A DNA stretch of 64,000 bases from Neptunomonas concharum (GCF_008630635.1 NZ_CP043869.1:1-64000), one strand, 5' to 3'. Positions 1 to 12,688 are shown, counted from the stretch's first letter. The notes: generated by a model not told the origin, from the sequence alone. Numbers and translations: made by a program.

Positions 1-1554
1 ATGTCGGGTGAATTGTGGGAGCGTTGCATGACTAGTTTGCAAAGCGAATTCCCCGCCCAGCAATACAATACATGGGTGCGTCCTTTGCGTGCAGAAGACA
101 GTGCGGGCTCTGTGCTGGTTCTGGTTGCGCCTAACCGTTTTGTACGAGATTGGGTCAACGACAAGTTCCTCTCGCGTATCCGCCAAGTCGTCTGCGATGT
201 GTCGGGCGACATCAGTATGGATGTGCGCATTGAAGTGAACGTCGCCTCCAACACGATGATGAACCGCAGAATGCCACCTGCACCCCCGTCTCCACGCCCT
301 ATTGCTCCACCGCCACCGCCCACCACTTATGCTGAGCCTGCGGCCTATTCTGCGCCCACATCCAACCAAGCATTTGAGCCTATTTCTGAAGATGCCCGCC
401 AAGCGCGCGTTTCAATTGAAGTCATGCCTCAAGCACAGCCAGTTGAGCGCTATCAGACGCCGCAACTTGAACTGGATGTCGGTACTATCGAGCAGGAGCG
501 CAAAAATATTGATGTAGAGGGTGGCGTAAGACATCAATCCAATTTGAACCAAGCCTTTACATTCGAGTCATTTGTACAGGGTAAGTCGAACCAGCTTGCT
601 TTGGCTGCAGCCCAGCAAGTAGCCGATAACCCCGGCGGCGCTTACAACCCGCTTTTTATATATGGCGGTGTTGGTTTAGGTAAAACCCACTTAATGCATG
701 CTGTGGGTATGGAGATGCTTCGGCATAACCCGAATGCGCGGATTGTTTACCTGCATTCTGAACGCTTTGTGGCAGATATGGTAAAGGCGCTGCAACTAAA
801 CGCGATTAATGACTTCAAACGTTATTATCGCTCGGTTGATGCTTTGCTGATTGATGATATTCAATTTTTTGCGGGCAAAGAGCGCTCCCAAGAGGAGTTC
901 TTTCACACCTTTAATGCATTACTAGAAGGTGGCCAGCAGATGATATTAACCAGTGATCGCTATCCTAAAGAGATCAATGGTGTTGAAGAGCGGCTGAAGT
1001 CTCGCTTTGGATGGGGTTTGACGGTTGCTGTTGAGCCACCCGAGCTTGAAACCCGTGTCGCGATTGTTATGAAAAAAGCAGAAGAAGCTAAGATTATCCT
1101 GCCGGATGACGCCGCTTTCTTCTTGGCGCAGAAGATTCGCTCGAACGTGCGAGAGCTGGAAGGCGCTTTAAAACGGGTTATCGCTAACGCCCACTTTACC
1201 GGTAGTGCAATTACTACGCCTTTCATTAAAGAATCACTGAAAGACTTGCTGGCATTACAGGATAAACAAGTTAGTATTGACAATATTCAGCGTGTGGTCG
1301 CGGAGTATTATAAAATTAAGATATCTGATCTGCTATCCAAGCGTCGTAGCCGTTCAGTTGCGCGACCTAGACAGGTAGCGATGAGTATTGCTAAAGAGTT
1401 GACCAATCACAGCTTACCTGAGATTGGCAATGCGTTTGGTGGTAGAGATCATACGACTGTTTTGCATGCTTGCCGTAAAATAAAAGAGCTGCGAGAAACA
1501 GATACGGATATCCGTGAGGATTATCAGAACCTGCTGCGTCATCTGACGGCGTAG
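1..1554 (+). CDS. dnaA: Chromosomal replication initiator protein DnaA
   Basis: DnaA binds the origin, opens the AT-rich region and loads the DnaB helicase in the cytoplasm. The 517-residue product shows all four domains: an N-terminal interaction domain (about 1-85), a proline-rich variable linker (about 86-180), the AAA+ domain with Walker A GGVGLGKT at 222-229 and Walker B LLIDDIQF near 282-289, and the C-terminal DNA-binding domain with the signature [15 protein letters not shown] near 480. The window begins exactly at its ATG, so its promoter and the likely origin lie to the left, outside. The dnaN start follows 27 bp after the stop, so the two are probably cotranscribed. Identification is certain. 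Confidence 0.98.
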   Translation: MSGELWERCMTSLQSEFPAQQYNTWVRPLRAEDSAGSVLVLVAPNRFVRDWVNDKFLSRIRQVVCDVSGDISMDVRIEVNVASNTMMNRRMPPAPPSPRPIAPPPPPTTYAEPAAYSAPTSNQAFEPISEDARQARVSIEVMPQAQPVERYQTPQLELDVGTIEQERKNIDVEGGVRHQSNLNQAFTFESFVQGKSNQLALAAAQQVADNPGGAYNPLFIYGGVGLGKTHLMHAVGMEMLRHNPNARIVYLHSERFVADMVKALQLNAINDFKRYYRSVDALLIDDIQFFAGKERSQEEFFHTFNALLEGGQQMILTSDRYPKEINGVEERLKSRFGWGLTVAVEPPELETRVAIVMKKAEEAKIILPDDAAFFLAQKIRSNVRELEGALKRVIANAHFTGSAITTPFIKESLKDLLALQDKQVSIDNIQRVVAEYYKIKISDLLSKRRSRSVARPRQVAMSIAKELTNHSLPEIGNAFGGRDHTTVLHACRKIKELRETDTDIREDYQNLLRHLTA

Positions 1555-1581
1555 TATCGGATCGAACTAAGGTAGGTAGCC

Positions 1582-2685
1582 ATGAGATTCGTCATATCAC
1601 GTGAAGCACTGATTAAACCGCTACAGCTGGTAGCGGGCGTGGTCGAGCGTCGTCAGACACTCCCAGTGTTGTCCAATATACTGCTGGTTGCTGAAGACCA
1701 TCAGTTATCGATGACAGGAACTGACTTGGAAGTTGAGTTGGTTGGCCGAGTGACGTTGGAAGAGCCCGCAGAACCGGGTTCGGTAACCGTTCCTGCGCGT
1801 AAGCTGATGGATATCTGTAAGTCCCTTCCGGATGATGCAGTGATCGAGTTAACGCTCAAAGATCAGAAGATGGTCATCAAAGCAGGCCGTAGTCGCTTTA
1901 GCTTATCTACTCTACCGGCGGCGGAGTTCCCGAATGTAGAAGATAGCCCGCAAACGTTTGATCTGACACTCTCTCAGGGGCAACTGCGTTACCTGATTGA
2001 TCAGACAGGTTTCTCCATGGCGCAACAGGATGTCCGTTACTACCTAAACGGCATGTTGCTAGAGATCGCTGATGGTGCGCTACGCACCGTTGCTACCGAT
2101 GGTCACCGTTTGGCTACCAGCGTCGCACCTGTAGAGACAGCGCAAACAACACCGCACCAGATCATTGTACCGCGTAAAGGTATTTTAGAGCTGGCGCGCT
2201 TACTACAGCACGGCGAAGAGCCTCTGAAGTTGGTGATCGGCGCTAACCATATTCGTGCTCATGTCGGTGACTTTATCTTTACCTCTAAGTTGGTTGACGG
2301 CAAGTTCCCGGACTATCAGCGCGTAATCCCGCGTAATGGCGACAAAATCGTGCTAGGTGACCGTCAAGAACTGCGCAAAGTGTTCAGCCGTATTGCGATT
2401 CTTTCTAACGAAAAATATCGCGGTGTGCGTTTGTCCCTGACGAGTGGTTACTTGCAGGTGATGGCAAACAACCCTGAGCAAGAAGAAGCAGAAGAAACAG
2501 TAGCGATTGATTATCAAGGCGATGCTTTAGAGATCGGCTTTAATGTCAATTATCTGCTGGATGCGTTGTCTATTCTTAACTCAGACATCGTCCGCTTTAC
2601 CTTGTCTGACTCCAACAGCAGTGCGCTGATTGAGGGTTATGACGAAGAAGGCAACCTTTACGTTGTTATGCCGATGCGTATGTAA
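1582..2685 (+). CDS. dnaN: DNA polymerase III beta subunit (sliding clamp)
   Basis: DnaN forms the ring-shaped dimer that tethers DNA polymerase III to DNA. The 367-residue length and three-fold clamp architecture match the family; the N-terminal MRFVISREALIKPLQLV and the C-terminal VVMPMRM are typical of gammaproteobacterial clamps. AAGGTAGGT just upstream is a good ribosome binding site for the ATG at 1582. It sits between dnaA and recF in the standard origin order. A hairpin follows its stop codon before recF. Confidence 0.98.
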   Translation: MRFVISREALIKPLQLVAGVVERRQTLPVLSNILLVAEDHQLSMTGTDLEVELVGRVTLEEPAEPGSVTVPARKLMDICKSLPDDAVIELTLKDQKMVIKAGRSRFSLSTLPAAEFPNVEDSPQTFDLTLSQGQLRYLIDQTGFSMAQQDVRYYLNGMLLEIADGALRTVATDGHRLATSVAPVETAQTTPHQIIVPRKGILELARLLQHGEEPLKLVIGANHIRAHVGDFIFTSKLVDGKFPDYQRVIPRNGDKIVLGDRQELRKVFSRIAILSNEKYRGVRLSLTSGYLQVMANNPEQEEAEETVAIDYQGDALEIGFNVNYLLDALSILNSDIVRFTLSDSNSSALIEGYDEEGNLYVVMPMRM

Positions 2686-2695
2686 CGGAGTGATA

Positions 2696-2721
2696 AGGTG
2701 TGGAGCTAAGGCTCTACACCT
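2696..2721 (+). other. Intercistronic hairpin between dnaN and recF
   Basis: Arms AGGTGTGGAGC (2696-2706) and GCTCTACACCT (2711-2721) pair over 11 bp with one G-U wobble around a 4-nt loop. No T-tract follows, so it is not a classical terminator. It ends 8 nt before the recF ATG, where no clear ribosome binding site is visible, so it may tune recF expression or mRNA stability; that role is inferred. Confidence 0.6.
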
Positions 2722-2729
2722 AGTCCTAT

Positions 2730-6256
<3,527 letters not shown>

Positions 6257-6289
6257 TGTGTCATTTCTTGTATGAAATGACATAAGAAT

Positions 6290-6317
6290 AAAAAAGCAGC
6301 TGAAAGGCTGCTTTTTT
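6290..6317 (+). terminator. Rho-independent terminator after gyrB
   Basis: AAAAAAGCAGC (6290-6300) pairs with GCTGCTTTTTT (6307-6317) around TGAAAG. The T-run on one side and A-run on the other let it work in both directions. A second perfect 7-bp inverted repeat, TCATTTC / GAAATGA, lies just before it at 6261-6280. Confidence 0.9.
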
Positions 6318-6464
6318 GTTTCTTGGCGCTCTAAGAGTAATAACACTCAAACCTCTTTTCATTATCTAGCTGCCCTGTTCCCGTTGTAAAGCCATGGTGC
6401 TTACCCTATATTGCTTTGGAGAGTTTTAAGCTCTCTCATTGTTATCTTAAACAGGGAAGTCGTT

Positions 6465-8267
6465 ATGCTAAGAAAATCTTCGCCCACAAAGTCCATTATG
6501 CTCTTGGCGTCTGTATCAGCTCTTCTTGTAGGATGCGGTGGGGGTTCTTCAAGTAGTCAGGGCTCTGTCGCTCCAGTGCCTTTGATAGGTGTTTTTTTGG
6601 ACAGTCCGGTTGAGGGTTTAAGGTATATAACTAAATCTCATCAGGGCATTACTAATAGTAAGGGTGAGTTTAGTTATCTCGAAGGTGAACAGGTTTCCTT
6701 CTATATTGGCTCGAGCTTCTTGGGTTCAACTGTGGGAGCTACGCAGGTTACACCTTTTGATTTACAGGATGCCGAACCTATTACAGACCCATCTGAGCTA
6801 ATGGACGCTCTTCAGGGTGGCCCTTCACCATTTACCAGAGCAATCAATATATTGAGACTGCTCCAGTCTGTTGATGATGACCAAAAACCTGAAAATGGTA
6901 TTCGAATCTCAGATTACGCTATTAGAGCACTTATTAATCATGTGCCGGACTATTCACTTTCAATAGATAAATTTAGTCAATCCAGCGCAGTTAAGGGCGT
7001 ATTTGATTATTTGAACACTAATCAAAATAACGCCGAGTATATAGATCTTTTTTCTGCGTATAGTACAGTTTCGCACGTGTATCGATCTTTAGGTATCGAT
7101 AAGCTCGTTTTTAAACGCGGGAATGTCGCAAGCCGCCCTTTACTAATTAAAACAGACACTAACGCTGATGGTGTAGCGGATAGCGTTGTATCTTTTCAGT
7201 ATGATCAGTATGGGAACTTGATAAGAGAGGCCTACGATCATAATGATGATGGTATCGATGAAGTAGTCTTTACATGGAAATATTTTCCTTCAGGCAATGT
7301 CAAATATAGGAAGGTCGAAGACCACTCTCTTACTTCTGAAATCCATTTCTCTAACCCTAACTGGAGCTCTTTTTGGAAGATGGCAGATGTGGCTGAGCGG
7401 CAAGATCATCCCGAATCCATGCTAACAATCCAGTCTGACGGTCTTGTGAGAAGAGCTGAATATGATGCAGGAAGGGATGGCGTTCTTGATGCTATATCAA
7501 TTGAAACACTCGATGAGTTCGGCAACGTTATTCGATCAGAATATGATGGGAATGCTAGTGGGCGTGCAGGTTCAGTTTTATTAAGTTCTTACGACGACTT
7601 GGGTAGGCTTGTTTCCTGGTCAGAGTATGATCATAACAATTTGATGTTGTCCTCAGTTCGCATTGTATATGACGACATTAATAGAACAGAAACTGAACAT
7701 AGGTATAGTCTATATACAGCTGGTTACGGAGACATCAGAAAAACTTATTATGATGAGTTAGGAAGAATCACTAGATATGATATTCAACCAATTAAGGCTA
7801 TTAGCGGAAGTCGTGAAGAATATTCATATGATGAGGATGGCAATTTGGTAAGTACTCTTCATTACGGAGGTACGGCTGAATATCACCCTTTGTATATTAC
7901 AGAGTCGTACACATACGAGGCTGGGCTTTTAAGAAATTATAAAAAGGATAATCATTATGCTCTTTCTGTTTCAACGAAAACCTACGATTACTCCGAAGCT
8001 GGTCTAATCACATCGGCTTCTAAAGATGATGATGCTGATGGAATCGCAGAGTATCAAAGTCACTACCTGTATGACGAGTTTGGAAATGTCAGTTTGTACC
8101 AAGGCGATTACCAAGCAGATGGTATAGTTGACTACAAGATGAGTATTTCATGGGAGCCTACGCTTACTCCTTATAATGGCCCTGCTTTCCATTGTAATTG
8201 GGAAGTCGGAAGGGATTTAGTAGAGCTTTATACTATGCCAGCCAGAAGCTGCCGTTATAAACCTTAG
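6465..8267 (+). CDS. YD-repeat-like lipoprotein of unknown function
   Basis: I cannot assign a function. The ATG at 6465 is preceded by AGGGAAG and opens a lipoprotein signal ending in the lipobox LLVGC (Cys near 24), followed by a Gly/Ser linker, so the protein is probably a membrane-anchored lipoprotein. A longer frame from a TTG at 6411 has no such support. Residues about 35-90 (SPVEGLRY..GITNSKGEFSY) resemble the short beta modules found near the N-terminus of many secreted gammaproteobacterial lipoproteins. From about 210 to 580 there are irregular repeats of the kind YDEFGNV / YDQYGNLIREAYD, often followed by DxNxDG, which resemble YD/RHS repeats and calcium-binding loops. It is about 600 residues, transcribed alone, and more AT-rich than its neighbours. 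Confidence 0.75.
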   Translation: MLRKSSPTKSIMLLASVSALLVGCGGGSSSSQGSVAPVPLIGVFLDSPVEGLRYITKSHQGITNSKGEFSYLEGEQVSFYIGSSFLGSTVGATQVTPFDLQDAEPITDPSELMDALQGGPSPFTRAINILRLLQSVDDDQKPENGIRISDYAIRALINHVPDYSLSIDKFSQSSAVKGVFDYLNTNQNNAEYIDLFSAYSTVSHVYRSLGIDKLVFKRGNVASRPLLIKTDTNADGVADSVVSFQYDQYGNLIREAYDHNDDGIDEVVFTWKYFPSGNVKYRKVEDHSLTSEIHFSNPNWSSFWKMADVAERQDHPESMLTIQSDGLVRRAEYDAGRDGVLDAISIETLDEFGNVIRSEYDGNASGRAGSVLLSSYDDLGRLVSWSEYDHNNLMLSSVRIVYDDINRTETEHRYSLYTAGYGDIRKTYYDELGRITRYDIQPIKAISGSREEYSYDEDGNLVSTLHYGGTAEYHPLYITESYTYEAGLLRNYKKDNHYALSVSTKTYDYSEAGLITSASKDDDADGIAEYQSHYLYDEFGNVSLYQGDYQADGIVDYKMSISWEPTLTPYNGPAFHCNWEVGRDLVELYTMPARSCRYKP

Positions 8268-8465
8268 AGCACCACAATTAGCTATTTATCTTTTTACCAA
8301 TACTGGTGAGGCCTATGGTTTAGCTATTACCCTCCCTTATAGTTTGCTGAACAAACAGGCTCCTCGATCAATAGCCTAATAGCCTGCATACATATCCAAC
8401 GTCTCGTGATTGAGGTTGTAGAGCGCCGCATACGCAACACTCTACGGTCACTCGAAGCGTTTTGA

Positions 8466-8813
8466 CTACAGCCCTTGAGCTTGGTACTGCTCAACGGCTT
8501 GCATCGCTTCAATGCCATATACTACCGAAGGTCCACCGCCCATTAAAATTGATACAGATACGGTTTCTGCTATCTCCTCTTTTGTTGCTCCCGCTTGCAT
8601 TGCATCATGTACGTGAAAAGCGATGCAGCCATCACATCTAACGGTAACGGCTATACCGAGGGCGATTAGCTCTTTTGTCTTACAGTCAAGTGCTCTAGGT
8701 GTTCGGCTTGCTTTATGTAACAATCCAAACCCTTCCATCGCTTCTGGAATAGCGAGGCCTAGCTTATCCATCCAAGTACATAGCTCTTTGAATTGCGCAG
8801 GGAAGTCCTTCAT
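8466..8813 (-). CDS. Carboxymuconolactone decarboxylase family protein (AhpD-like)
   Basis: The 115-residue product is a single all-helical CMD domain. It carries CDGCIAFH, the CxxCxxxH arrangement of the AhpD-like branch, in which the cysteines act in peroxide or thiol redox chemistry rather than decarboxylation. The C-terminal MGGGPSVVYGIEAMQAVEQY is typical of small stand-alone members. It is divergent from the iadA gene and seems monocistronic. The precise substrate cannot be read from sequence. Confidence 0.85.
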   Translation of the reverse strand: MKDFPAQFKELCTWMDKLGLAIPEAMEGFGLLHKASRTPRALDCKTKELIALGIAVTVRCDGCIAFHVHDAMQAGATKEEIAETVSVSILMGGGPSVVYGIEAMQAVEQYQAQGL

Positions 8814-8963
8814 ACATTACTCCGTATCAATTTATTTAGTTAGTACTGGATATCACATATTCTTTACCGATTATGTAAAGTTTTATGACATGATTTAATT
8901 GTCCCTGCTCATGTTTATTAAGCATACTGACAATAAGCGGTTCCGTTCAGTACGAGGTTATCT

Positions 8964-10172
8964 ATGTCCCCTACTTTCACGTTACTCAAAAACGCTAATC
9001 TTTTTGCGCCTCAAGCTCTAGGTGTCGTGGATATTCTGCTGGCCGGTGAGCAGGTAGCTGCCATTGAGCCTGCCCTGTCGATTACGGGGTTGCCGGGCCT
9101 GGTTACGCTGGATTTGGCAGGGCAAACGGTGGTGCCTGGGTTGGTGGATGGACATGTGCATTTGATTGGCGGCGGTGGTGAAGGAGGTTTTGCTACCCGT
9201 ACTCCAGAGGTTACCATGAGTAAACTGACAACCGCTGGTGTGACGACGGTAGCGGGATTGTTGGGTACGGATTGTGTAACCCGCCACAATGCCACGTTGT
9301 ATGCCAAAACGAAAGGCTTAAACGCTGAAGGCATTACTGCTGTTATGTTTACCGGTGGTTATACCGTTCCCAGCCGCACGATTACGCAGTCGATCCAAGA
9401 TGATATTGTATTTTTGGACACGGTGGTTGGGCTGAAGTTGGCAATTTCTGATCATCGCTCCTCTTGCCCTTCGCTGGATGAGCTGGCGCGTATGGTATCG
9501 GATGCGCGAGTTGCGGGCATGGTGGGTAAAAAGTGTGGTCGCGTGGTGGTGCATTTAGGGGGTGCTACTGAGGGGCTTGCACCGTTAAAAGCTCTGCTTG
9601 AGATGACGGATATCCCCATTAGTCAGTTTATCCCAACGCATATCAACCGTAAGGCCTTTTTGTTTGAGCAGGCCTTGGAGTGGGCCCAGCAAGGAGGTTT
9701 TATTGACATTACCTCGGGGATTAATCCGGACATTGGCGCTAAGGGGGCGATTAAACCTAGTTCGGCTTTTGTGCGATGTTTGCGTGCAGGGCTCGATCTT
9801 AAGCGAGTATGTATCAGCTCTGATGGTAACGGTTCACTGCCGCTGTTTGATGATCAGGGTACTATGATCGGTTTAGGCGTATCGGGGTTTAGCTCATTAC
9901 TGGAGACGTTACGTGAACTGGTCCTGCACGAAGGTATTGCCCTGTCCGATGCGCTAATGCCTTTCACTCAAGCACCCGCCTATGCATTGGGTCTGGATCA
10001 TTGCAAAGGTCGGATTGCAGTAGGTATGAGTGCTGACTTGTTGGTGTTGGATGATAATCTTATGTTAAAGCATACCTTTGCCCGTGGTCGGTGTATGGTG
10101 CGCGATGGTGAGGCGATCGTAAGAGGTACGTTTGAGGCTCAGGTGTCCTTCACTACAGCTGATAGTCAATGA
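8964..10172 (+). CDS. iadA: Isoaspartyl (beta-aspartyl) dipeptidase
   Basis: IadA hydrolyses beta-aspartyl dipeptides left after degradation of isoaspartate-damaged proteins. The 402-residue product is an amidohydrolase-fold enzyme with the first metal motif HVHLIGGGGEGG near 65-76, the substrate-loop TPEVTMSKLTTAGVTTVAGLLGTD, later metal-binding HLGG and PTHINR segments, and the catalytic-Asp region SSDGNGSLPLFD. Its length is slightly above the E. coli enzyme (about 390). GAGG precedes the ATG. Its last 20 bp overlap, on opposite strands, the 3' end of the barrel-protein gene. Confidence 0.92.
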   Translation: MSPTFTLLKNANLFAPQALGVVDILLAGEQVAAIEPALSITGLPGLVTLDLAGQTVVPGLVDGHVHLIGGGGEGGFATRTPEVTMSKLTTAGVTTVAGLLGTDCVTRHNATLYAKTKGLNAEGITAVMFTGGYTVPSRTITQSIQDDIVFLDTVVGLKLAISDHRSSCPSLDELARMVSDARVAGMVGKKCGRVVVHLGGATEGLAPLKALLEMTDIPISQFIPTHINRKAFLFEQALEWAQQGGFIDITSGINPDIGAKGAIKPSSAFVRCLRAGLDLKRVCISSDGNGSLPLFDDQGTMIGLGVSGFSSLLETLRELVLHEGIALSDALMPFTQAPAYALGLDHCKGRIAVGMSADLLVLDDNLMLKHTFARGRCMVRDGEAIVRGTFEAQVSFTTADSQ

Positions 10173-11154
10173 TCAAACCAAAAGCACGCTGGCTGCTCTT
10201 GTCCTCAAATAATGTGCTGATCCCTAGGGTAAATGAGAGATTGTTCGTTAGGTGGGTTTGGTAGGCAAGTTCAATTAACCGTTCTCTAATAACGGGTGTA
10301 TTATCATTACTAGGTGCCCGATATCCCAAACCTAATGAAAAATTATGCCGGCCAACGGTTTTAACCAAGCCAAGTAGAGTACTGATTGAGTCAACAGGAT
10401 AGCCTCTGTTGTTCTGAAACACACCTACCTCGGCTTGTAAGCGTAAGTCGTTAAAAGATCCAACATAAGCCCCCATGAGCAGATCGCTGTTAAGTACGGC
10501 GTCAAGGTCGCTTGCCAGATGGGTGTAATTGATGCTCCATTGATGATTTTGGTTAGCAACTCCTGATAAATTTATATTAACTGAAGATGGCGAATCGGTA
10601 TTACCCAAGTCTGACTGCCATCTTGGGCCGTGGCGTTTTCTATTCAAATCAAAATGTAATGTATCCCAAGGGGAATTCTTAAAGAGTGAAGCCTCTAGTT
10701 TGGCTTGTCCAAAGTTATACCCTAGGGAGATAGCTAGTTGGTTGATTTGTGAGTGTTCTTGAAGAAAATCGGCACTGTATATAGATGATGGTAAAGCCGC
10801 AGGGTAGCCGAAAAAGATAGGCTGGATACCTATGTTCCAGTAGATGCTATCTTTTTCGCCATACACTCTTATATCTGAGAAATTGATCTCAGGTTCGGCA
10901 TAGAGCCTTTCTATCCCAGAGGCATTCTGTTTAGAGGGGGCAAGTTGCCAGCTGATCCTTAAGTTGGACTTGTTACTCAAGCCTATCTCATGACTGGCTA
11001 ACAGGGTTGGATTAGCCACGAGAGTATCGGTTTGGGCATCAATTCGTTCATAGCCAAACTCTATGCTGTAGTGGCTTTCAACTGCTATCGCTGGATAGGA
11101 TGGGGATAAAGCTAGCACTATCAGGAGCGGATAGTGCAATCTGTGCTTTAGCAT
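10153..11154 (-). CDS. Predicted outer-membrane beta-barrel protein, third gene of the repeat/caspase-like set
   Basis: No family is recognised with certainty. The 333-residue product starts with a signal peptide (cleavage likely after SYPAIA, residue 24). The rest is made of alternating polar and hydrophobic strands ending in aromatic residues, such as HEIGLSNKSNLRISWQLAP and LAISLGYNFGQAKLEASL, with a strand-like C-terminus GLIIDYQL, as in porin-like barrels. It starts 11 bp after the caspase-like gene stops and is read in the same direction, so the two are probably cotranscribed. It could be a conduit or surface anchor for the neighbouring secreted proteins; that is inference. Its stop overlaps iadA by 20 bp. 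Confidence 0.7.
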   Translation of the reverse strand: MLKHRLHYPLLIVLALSPSYPAIAVESHYSIEFGYERIDAQTDTLVANPTLLASHEIGLSNKSNLRISWQLAPSKQNASGIERLYAEPEINFSDIRVYGEKDSIYWNIGIQPIFFGYPAALPSSIYSADFLQEHSQINQLAISLGYNFGQAKLEASLFKNSPWDTLHFDLNRKRHGPRWQSDLGNTDSPSSVNINLSGVANQNHQWSINYTHLASDLDAVLNSDLLMGAYVGSFNDLRLQAEVGVFQNNRGYPVDSISTLLGLVKTVGRHNFSLGLGYRAPSNDNTPVIRERLIELAYQTHLTNNLSFTLGISTLFEDKSSQRAFGLIIDYQL

Positions 11155-11165
11155 TTACAGCGCCT

Positions 11166-12059
11166 TTATGACTCGTCAGGTATGACGACCCAATCTTCTA
11201 GTAGCGCAGTCGGGTCATAGTAGTAAGGCTGTTGTAAGCAGATAGCATTAAGGTCTGCCTTCCATTTCTTATACGTTTCCCTCACCTCGGGGACGTTGCA
11301 TCTGGCTCGTTGTGTTCTATGGGTTGCTGAAGCGGCGAGATCAATCGAATAAGCTAAATCCCTATATGCGGATAGAGCGAGTGATTTGGTTAGCATCTCT
11401 GTAAAAAGAGGATAATCGAAACTATGGTTAAAATTGGCAAACTGGTCTTTTTGCGCTGAGAACACGACAGCTATGCGTTTGTCATTTGCATAGGGGTTGT
11501 ATCTAAAGTCATCGTAAGAGGCACCCGTTTCGCAAGAATCAAAAAAGACAGCGATTTCATTAGCTGGCATATTTTCAAGAATTAAATCTCTAAATGCTTT
11601 TACGAGCATATATTGTTTATTATCAACTGCTGTTTTAAGGTCGGGCTCTTTTTCTGTCCAGAAAGCGATACCTTCGTCAGCGATATCGTAACCGTTATAC
11701 TTTCCTTGTAGATGTCCTCCGTGAGCGTTTACATAAACCAAAAGTCTGTCATTAGGCGTAAGCTGTGTTTTTACGTTGTTTATCCCATCGACAACCTTCT
11801 GATAGGTGGCGTCTTCGTTAAGGAATACATGCTGTTGCTCTAACGGTATCATCAGAGATTCTTTGAGGCTGTCCTGTACCAGCTTAGTGGTCTTAGCACA
11901 TGATTCCGCCATTAAAGAAGTTGTTTCTTTGTCGCCGCCATCTTTCCAGGGCGGGCAAACGGCAATGATTACTGCGTGACTCTTGGCGTATGCTTGCCCT
12001 GCTATTATAAGCAGGGCCAATGTGGTTATTTTGAGGGTGTTTTTTAAAGAAAAGAACAT
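11166..12059 (-). CDS. Secreted caspase-fold cysteine peptidase (C14 family)
   Basis: The 297-residue product has a signal peptide (AYA cleavage near 25) and then one caspase p20-like domain. The conserved dyad is visible: His113 in VYVNAHGGH and Cys176 in FFDSCETGA, each at the end of a hydrophobic strand, as in bacterial metacaspase-like C14 peptidases. No second effector or repeat domain is present. Such domains in defence systems are cytoplasmic; this one is exported. It lies 56 bp after a secreted repeat-protein gene and 11 bp before a barrel-protein gene on the same strand, suggesting processing or quality control of a surface protein. Peptidase activity is inferred from the intact dyad. 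Confidence 0.82.
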   Translation of the reverse strand: MFFSLKNTLKITTLALLIIAGQAYAKSHAVIIAVCPPWKDGGDKETTSLMAESCAKTTKLVQDSLKESLMIPLEQQHVFLNEDATYQKVVDGINNVKTQLTPNDRLLVYVNAHGGHLQGKYNGYDIADEGIAFWTEKEPDLKTAVDNKQYMLVKAFRDLILENMPANEIAVFFDSCETGASYDDFRYNPYANDKRIAVVFSAQKDQFANFNHSFDYPLFTEMLTKSLALSAYRDLAYSIDLAASATHRTQRARCNVPEVRETYKKWKADLNAICLQQPYYYDPTALLEDWVVIPDES

Positions 12060-12115
12060 CGTAGCCTCCGTGACAAAATGCCGGTAACGAATGTCAGCTT
12101 ACCGGCAATCCTGAT

Positions 12116-12688
12116 TTATTTCTTAGCCGCTTCTTGTTTTGGAGGCGTTGGGACTTTTCCTCCAGCTTTCTCGCAAGACTCAACAGATGATGCTATTAAG
12201 TGCTCTTCGCCAAAGCCGCAATAAACCGCGCTGTGTTGTGGTTGTTGTGGCTGCATCCCGATAAAGCCGCCATTGCCTCCAATGTTATAGAGTGGTGGCA
12301 TAAATGGGGAGAAGCCGATAAAACCGCCATTTCCGCCAATATTAAAGAAAGGTGGTGGCATCATTCCTGGGTGACCCATACCAATAAATCCGCCATTACC
12401 TCCGATATTAAAGAAAGGTGGTGGCATCATTCCTGGATGGCCCATACCAATAAAACCACCGTTACCTCCGATATTAAAGAACGGTGGCGGCATCATTCCC
12501 GGGTGACCCATGCCGATAAATCCGCCGTTTCCACCGATATTGAAGGTTGGAGGATACGGCCCCATGCCGATAAACCCACCGTTTCCACCAATATTAAGGA
12601 AAGGGGATGCAAAATTACTTGCTTGTGCGGTTGGAATGGAAAGAAGAACAGAAAGACCAAGTGCTTTGATAAGAGATTGCTTGTACAT
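12116..12688 (-). CDS. Secreted NIGGNGGFIG-repeat protein
   Basis: This family is not one I recognise. The ATG at 12688 has AAAGGATAGG upstream and opens a clear signal peptide ending AQA near residue 23; a longer frame to 12727 is less likely. The mature part consists of six copies of NIGGNGGFIG separated by Met/Pro/Phe-rich spacers. The three middle units are 22 residues each with the same spacer, MGHPGMMPPPFF. From the signal peptide to SCEK near the C-terminus there is no Lys, Arg or Asp. The C-terminal 40 residues differ: two cysteines (YCGFG, ESCEK) could form a disulfide, then a Lys-rich tail. It leads a likely operon with the caspase-like and barrel genes. A structural, adhesive or amyloid-like role is possible but unproven. 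Confidence 0.8.
   Translation of the reverse strand: MYKQSLIKALGLSVLLSIPTAQASNFASPFLNIGGNGGFIGMGPYPPTFNIGGNGGFIGMGHPGMMPPPFFNIGGNGGFIGMGHPGMMPPPFFNIGGNGGFIGMGHPGMMPPPFFNIGGNGGFIGFSPFMPPLYNIGGNGGFIGMQPQQPQHSAVYCGFGEEHLIASSVESCEKAGGKVPTPPKQEAAKK
12256..12599. repeat. Tandem DNA repeat encoding six NIGGNGGFIG units
   Basis: Six related copies encode the ten-residue core; the three central ones form a 66-bp period nearly identical at DNA level. Such arrays often change copy number by slippage or recombination. No CRISPR is involved, because the repeats are contiguous and stay in one reading frame. Confidence 0.85.

Noticed and set aside
1554-1582. Replication origin between dnaA and dnaN
   Set aside because: Only 27 bp separate the genes and no DnaA-box cluster is visible; the origin should be upstream of position 1.
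8268-8465. Small gene in the gap between the lipoprotein and CMD genes
   Set aside because: A fragment such as AYAALYNLNHETLDMYAGY is readable on the minus strand but is bounded by stops with no start; too short to call.
11166-12059. Caspase-like gene as part of an antiphage system
   Set aside because: The product has a signal peptide and no linked sensor, cyclase or effector, so a cytoplasmic defence role is unlikely.
12256-12599. CRISPR-like regular repeats
   Set aside because: Repeats are contiguous, keep one reading frame and have no unique spacers or cas genes.
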